DNA from: Actinomycetes bacterium
GTDB lineage: Bacteria; Actinomycetota; CALGFH01
Direction: 5' to 3'
DNA length: 7,012 bases
Assembly (NCBI GenBank): GCA_030152105.1
Contig: JASLIH010000269.1
Coordinates: 1-7,012 of the forward strand
Shown here: positions 4,664-7,012 of the stretch, in pieces
Numbering within the stretch: position 1 is the stretch's first letter
Layout: the number at the start of each line of letters is the position of its first letter
Position numbers and translations under genes: made by a program
The notes under the pieces: model-generated
Database searches by the model: none
What the model was told of the DNA's origin: nothing
What the model saw: only the letters and a program-made list of their open reading frames with translations

Positions 4664-5632
4664 CTACGCCGGTCGTCCCCCGGCCGAGGCGTAGGCCTGC
4701 TCCACCACCTGCATGACGACCCGGCCGTCCTCGCCGCTCGGGCGGGGCTGGCGGCCGGCCGCGACCGCCTCGACGAACTCGGCCAGTTGCGCCGAGTACA
4801 TCGGCTGGGTGCAGTGCTCGTAGCCCGGCGGCGGCTCGGTCATGTCCCAGACCCGGGCGTAGCCGCCGGTGCCGTACAGCTCGGTGTCGGCCTCGAGGCC
4901 GCCGACCCGCGGCTGCCACCAGCCCGACTCGACCACCGAGGTGGTGTTGTCGGACCAGCTGATCAGCAGCACGGCGTCGTCGTCGACGGCGTGGCCGCCG
5001 TAGCGGGTGCCGATGGCGGCGCAGACCCGCTCTGGCAGCGGGTCGCCCAGGAGGTAGCGGGTGGTGTCGATGGCGTGCACCCCCATGTCGAGCAGGGCGC
5101 CGCCCCCGGCCAGCTCCGGGTCGGTGAACCACCCCGACGGCCCCCAGCCGGCGTGCCCGCCGTAGCCGCGGGTCTTGACGATCGCGCCCAGCTCGCCGGC
5201 CTCGACCCGGGCCCGCAGCGCCCGGACGTCGGGGTGGAAGCGCCAGCAGTGGGCCACCATCAGCCACGCCCCGGCGCCGCGGGCGGCCGCCACCATGGTG
5301 TCGGCCTCGGCCACGGTGGTCGCCATCGGCTTCTCCACCAGCACGTGCTTGCCGGCCTCGAGGAAGGCGGTCGCCTGGGCGGCGTGGAGGGCGTTGGGGG
5401 TGCCGATCACGGCCGCGTCGATGCCGGGATCGGCGGCCAGGGCGCGCCAGTCGGTGGTCACCCTGGGGATGCCGTAGCGTTCGGCCAGCCGCCGCAGGGA
5501 CGGCTCGCGCCAGTTGGCCGCCGCCACCAGCTCGGCCCCCGGGTGCTCGAGCACCGCCCGGGCGTGGAAGTCCATGATCCAGCCGGTCCCCAGCAGCGCG
5601 ATCCGGAGGCAGCCCGGGCCGGGGGTCGTCAA
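4664..5632 (-). CDS. Gfo/Idh/MocA family NAD(P)-dependent oxidoreductase
   Basis: A 322-residue dehydrogenase expected to oxidise a sugar, polyol or related compound with NAD(P) in the cytoplasm. The N-terminal Rossmann fold has RIALLGTGWIM (10-20) with the glycine-rich nucleotide loop, VIGTPNALHA (75-84) and the EKP motif at 100-102, whose lysine is catalytic in the family. The C-terminal domain carries GGGALLDMGVHAIDTTRYL (176-194), with D182 and H186 at the conserved active-site positions. The second nucleotide-loop glycine (GxGxxG) is replaced, since the sequence reads G-T-G-W-I-M, which is common in this family. The start is taken as TTG at 5632, which overlaps the TGA of the upstream permease gene (TTGA), with GGGG about 7 nt upstream. 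The next in-frame ATG would remove the nucleotide loop. Being last in an ABC sugar importer operon, it probably acts on the imported compound. The exact substrate cannot be told. Confidence 0.9.
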   Translation of the reverse strand: MTTPGPGCLRIALLGTGWIMDFHARAVLEHPGAELVAAANWREPSLRRLAERYGIPRVTTDWRALAADPGIDAAVIGTPNALHAAQATAFLEAGKHVLVEKPMATTVAEADTMVAAARGAGAWLMVAHCWRFHPDVRALRARVEAGELGAIVKTRGYGGHAGWGPSGWFTDPELAGGGALLDMGVHAIDTTRYLLGDPLPERVCAAIGTRYGGHAVDDDAVLLISWSDNTTSVVESGWWQPRVGGLEADTELYGTGGYARVWDMTEPPPGYEHCTQPMYSAQLAEFVEAVAAGRQPRPSGEDGRVVMQVVEQAYASAGGRPA

Positions 5633-6519
5633 CCCTTGACCCCGGTGAGCGTGACTCCCTCGACGAAGACCTTCTGGGCGAAGAAGAAGATGACGATCAC
5701 CGGCAGCATGAACAGCAGCGACGCCGCCATCTGGAGGTTCCACAGCACCCCGCGGGACAGGGTGGTGAACTGCTGCAGGGCCACCGCCAGGGTCCAGGAG
5801 TCGGGGTTGTTGCCGGCGTACAGCAGCGGGCTGAAGAAGTCGTTCCAGGAGTAGAGGAACTGGAACAGCGCCACCGCGGCCAGCGCCGGCTTGGCCAGCG
5901 GCACGATCACCCGCAGCAGGATCTGGAGCTCGCTGGCCCCGTCGACCCGGGCAGCGTCCGACAACTCCTGGGGGATGGTCATGAAGAACTGGCGCAGCAG
6001 GAAGATGGTGAACGCGTCGCCGAAGAACAGCGGGATGATCAGCGGCTTGAGCGACCCGATCCAGCCCAGCCGCACGAAGATCACGTACAGCGGCACGATC
6101 GTCACCTGGGGCGGGAGCATCAGGGTGGAGAGCACCAGGATGAAGGCGGCCTGGCGGCCGCGCCACTGCAGCCGCGACAGCGCATAGGCCACCGGGACAC
6201 ACGACAGCAGCACCCCGACGGTGGCCAGCCCGGCGTAGGTGACGGTGTTCAGGGTGTAACGGACGAACGGGAACGCCTCGAACACCGTCTTGTAGTTCGA
6301 CCACACGAACGGGTGCGGCCAGATGTTGGGGGACAGCGCCTGCTGGTTGGTCATCAGCGAGGTGGCCACGATGAACAGGAACGGCAGCAGGAACGCGATC
6401 GACAGGGCGATCGCCACCGAGTGGTTGGCGACCGACAGCAGCAGCCGGCGCCGCCGGATCTCCGGCGGGACCGGCCGCCGGGCCCGGCCCGCGGCCCCGG
6501 CGGCCGTGGTGGCGCTCAC
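5629..6519 (-). CDS. Carbohydrate ABC transporter permease, MalG/UgpE type
   Basis: A 296-residue inner-membrane subunit of an ABC importer. The basic N-terminus (GRARRPVPPEIRRRR) is cytoplasmic, followed by about six helices near residues 32-53, 92-115, 124-148, 158-178, 205-226 and 263-283. The EAA loop that contacts the ATPase is at about 185-210, with D-A-A-x-x-D-G-A (188-195) and I-V-P-L (205-208). FLYSWNDFFSPL (221-232) and the C-terminal ending G-V-K-G are also family traits. The GTG start at 6519 follows GGGAGGG (6531-6525) by 5 nt and overlaps the stop of the preceding permease gene (GTGA). Its own stop overlaps the TTG of the oxidoreductase gene. It is expected to pair with the upstream MalF-type permease. 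The substrate is probably a mono- or oligosaccharide, polyol or glycerol phosphate, but cannot be chosen from this sequence. Confidence 0.93.
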   Translation of the reverse strand: MSATTAAGAAGRARRPVPPEIRRRRLLLSVANHSVAIALSIAFLLPFLFIVATSLMTNQQALSPNIWPHPFVWSNYKTVFEAFPFVRYTLNTVTYAGLATVGVLLSCVPVAYALSRLQWRGRQAAFILVLSTLMLPPQVTIVPLYVIFVRLGWIGSLKPLIIPLFFGDAFTIFLLRQFFMTIPQELSDAARVDGASELQILLRVIVPLAKPALAAVALFQFLYSWNDFFSPLLYAGNNPDSWTLAVALQQFTTLSRGVLWNLQMAASLLFMLPVIVIFFFAQKVFVEGVTLTGVKG

Positions 6520-7012
6520 CGGAACCCTCCCTGGTAGTGGACCCACCGGCGCGAGCTGCGGATCAGGACCACGGTGCAGGCCATGATGACCACGAACATC
6601 ACCCAGGACATGGCGGCCGCATAGCCCATGTGGAACCCCTCGAAGCCCTGCTGGTAGAGGCGGCTGGTGTAGAACAGCAGCGAGTCCTGGGGGTAGCCGA
6701 CCTCGTTGGTGCGGTCGCCGGCCTTGGAGACGACGAAGGCCTGGGTGAAGTACTGGAAGCCCTGGATCATCCCGATGAGCACCGAGAAGAAGATCACCGG
6801 GGAGATCATCGGCAGGGTCACGTGGCGGAACTGCTGCCACGGCCTGGCCCCCTCCAGCTCGGCCGCCTCGTACAGCTGCCGGGGCACGTCCAGCAGCGAG
6901 GCCAGGAAGATGATCATCACCTGGCCGATGCCCCACAGGCCGATCAGGGTCAGGCCCGGCTTGGTCCAGCGCGGGTCCACGAACCACAGCGGCTCGGGCA
7001 GGTGCAGCAGGC
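6516..7012 (-). CDS. Carbohydrate ABC transporter permease, MalF/UgpA type, partial (5' end off right edge)
   Basis: The last 164 residues are in the window and the N-terminal half lies beyond it. The frame is open to the edge without a plausible start. The GTG at 6980 is internal, since the preceding codons read LLHLPEPLWF, a typical periplasmic stretch. Visible features are a helix around LIGLWGIGQVMIIFLASL, the EAA loop L-Y-E-A-A-E-L-E-G-A-R-P-W-Q-Q-F followed by T-L-P-M-I-S-P, a helix at VIFFSVLIGMIQGFQYF, and the last helix at MGYAAAMSWVMFVVIMACTV, preceded by the Y-Q-Q-G-F-E-G-F-H-M-G-Y pattern typical of UgpA-like subunits. The stop (6518-6516) overlaps the GTG of the next permease. 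The binding protein gene is expected just upstream, outside the window. The ATPase is absent here and may be a shared MsiK-type protein encoded elsewhere, as is common in actinomycetes. Confidence 0.92.
   Translation of the reverse strand, partial: LLHLPEPLWFVDPRWTKPGLTLIGLWGIGQVMIIFLASLLDVPRQLYEAAELEGARPWQQFRHVTLPMISPVIFFSVLIGMIQGFQYFTQAFVVSKAGDRTNEVGYPQDSLLFYTSRLYQQGFEGFHMGYAAAMSWVMFVVIMACTVVLIRSSRRWVHYQGGFR

Noticed and set aside
4502..5854. Long plus-strand open frame opposite the methyltransferase start and oxidoreductase
   Set aside because: The product is rich in Gly, His, Arg and Val without any motif, and the opposite strand has an unmistakable Gfo/Idh/MocA protein.
5633..6304. Upstream extension of the oxidoreductase frame through the MalG-type permease gene
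   Set aside because: The extension is an out-of-frame shadow of the permease. The nucleotide-binding fold begins right after the TTG at 5632.
1..7012. CRISPR array, insertion sequence, integrase or attachment site
   Set aside because: No regularly spaced long direct repeats, transposase-like product, terminal inverted repeats or tRNA gene were seen on either strand.

Overview
The window is strongly GC-rich (roughly 70% by eye), with dense genes, GTG and TTG starts, short overlaps between neighbouring genes, and an XRE/DUF5753 regulator paired with a DUF397 protein. That pair is a hallmark of actinomycetes, so the source is most likely a member of Actinomycetota. The genus cannot be read from the sequence. 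No rRNA, tRNA, CRISPR array, insertion sequence or integrase was seen.

Layout. (1) 1-317, minus strand: two tiny membrane-protein genes in a translationally coupled pair, a complete 53-residue single-helix protein followed by a protein with one helix and a CxxC motif that is cut by the left edge. (2) 318-682: a long divergent intergenic region holding a relatively AT-rich island, a 15-bp palindrome, candidate promoters in both directions, and a leader with two competing hairpins. (3) 683-1749, plus strand: a WhiJ/AbaA-like pair, an XRE helix-turn-helix protein with a DUF5753 C-terminal domain, then a 67-residue DUF397 protein 2 nt downstream. (4) 1776-1831: a long GC-rich hairpin between two converging transcription units. 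(5) 1844-4545, minus strand: a class I SAM-dependent methyltransferase gene, then a 600-residue SARP/BTAD-type regulator with a TPR tail, probably one operon. The 118 bp upstream of it carry regularly spaced CGTGTG/CACACG elements and a strong hairpin. (6) 4664-7012, minus strand: the 3' part of a carbohydrate ABC importer operon, with a MalF/UgpA-type permease (cut by the right edge), a MalG/UgpE-type permease and a Gfo/Idh/MocA oxidoreductase, joined by 4-nt stop/start overlaps.

Working together: the importer and oxidoreductase probably take up and oxidise a sugar or polyol, with the binding protein probably encoded beyond the right edge and the ATPase not in the window. The XRE/DUF397 pair is a regulatory module whose likely targets are itself and perhaps the divergent small membrane proteins, because a 9-bp motif (TGCAATATG) occurs both at the divergent promoter palindrome and next to the proximal promoter of the XRE gene. 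The methyltransferase and SARP genes may form a self-regulated unit. None of these families is new. The least explained parts are the small membrane pair, the shared motif in the divergent region, and the 12-bp-periodic repeats upstream of the methyltransferase.
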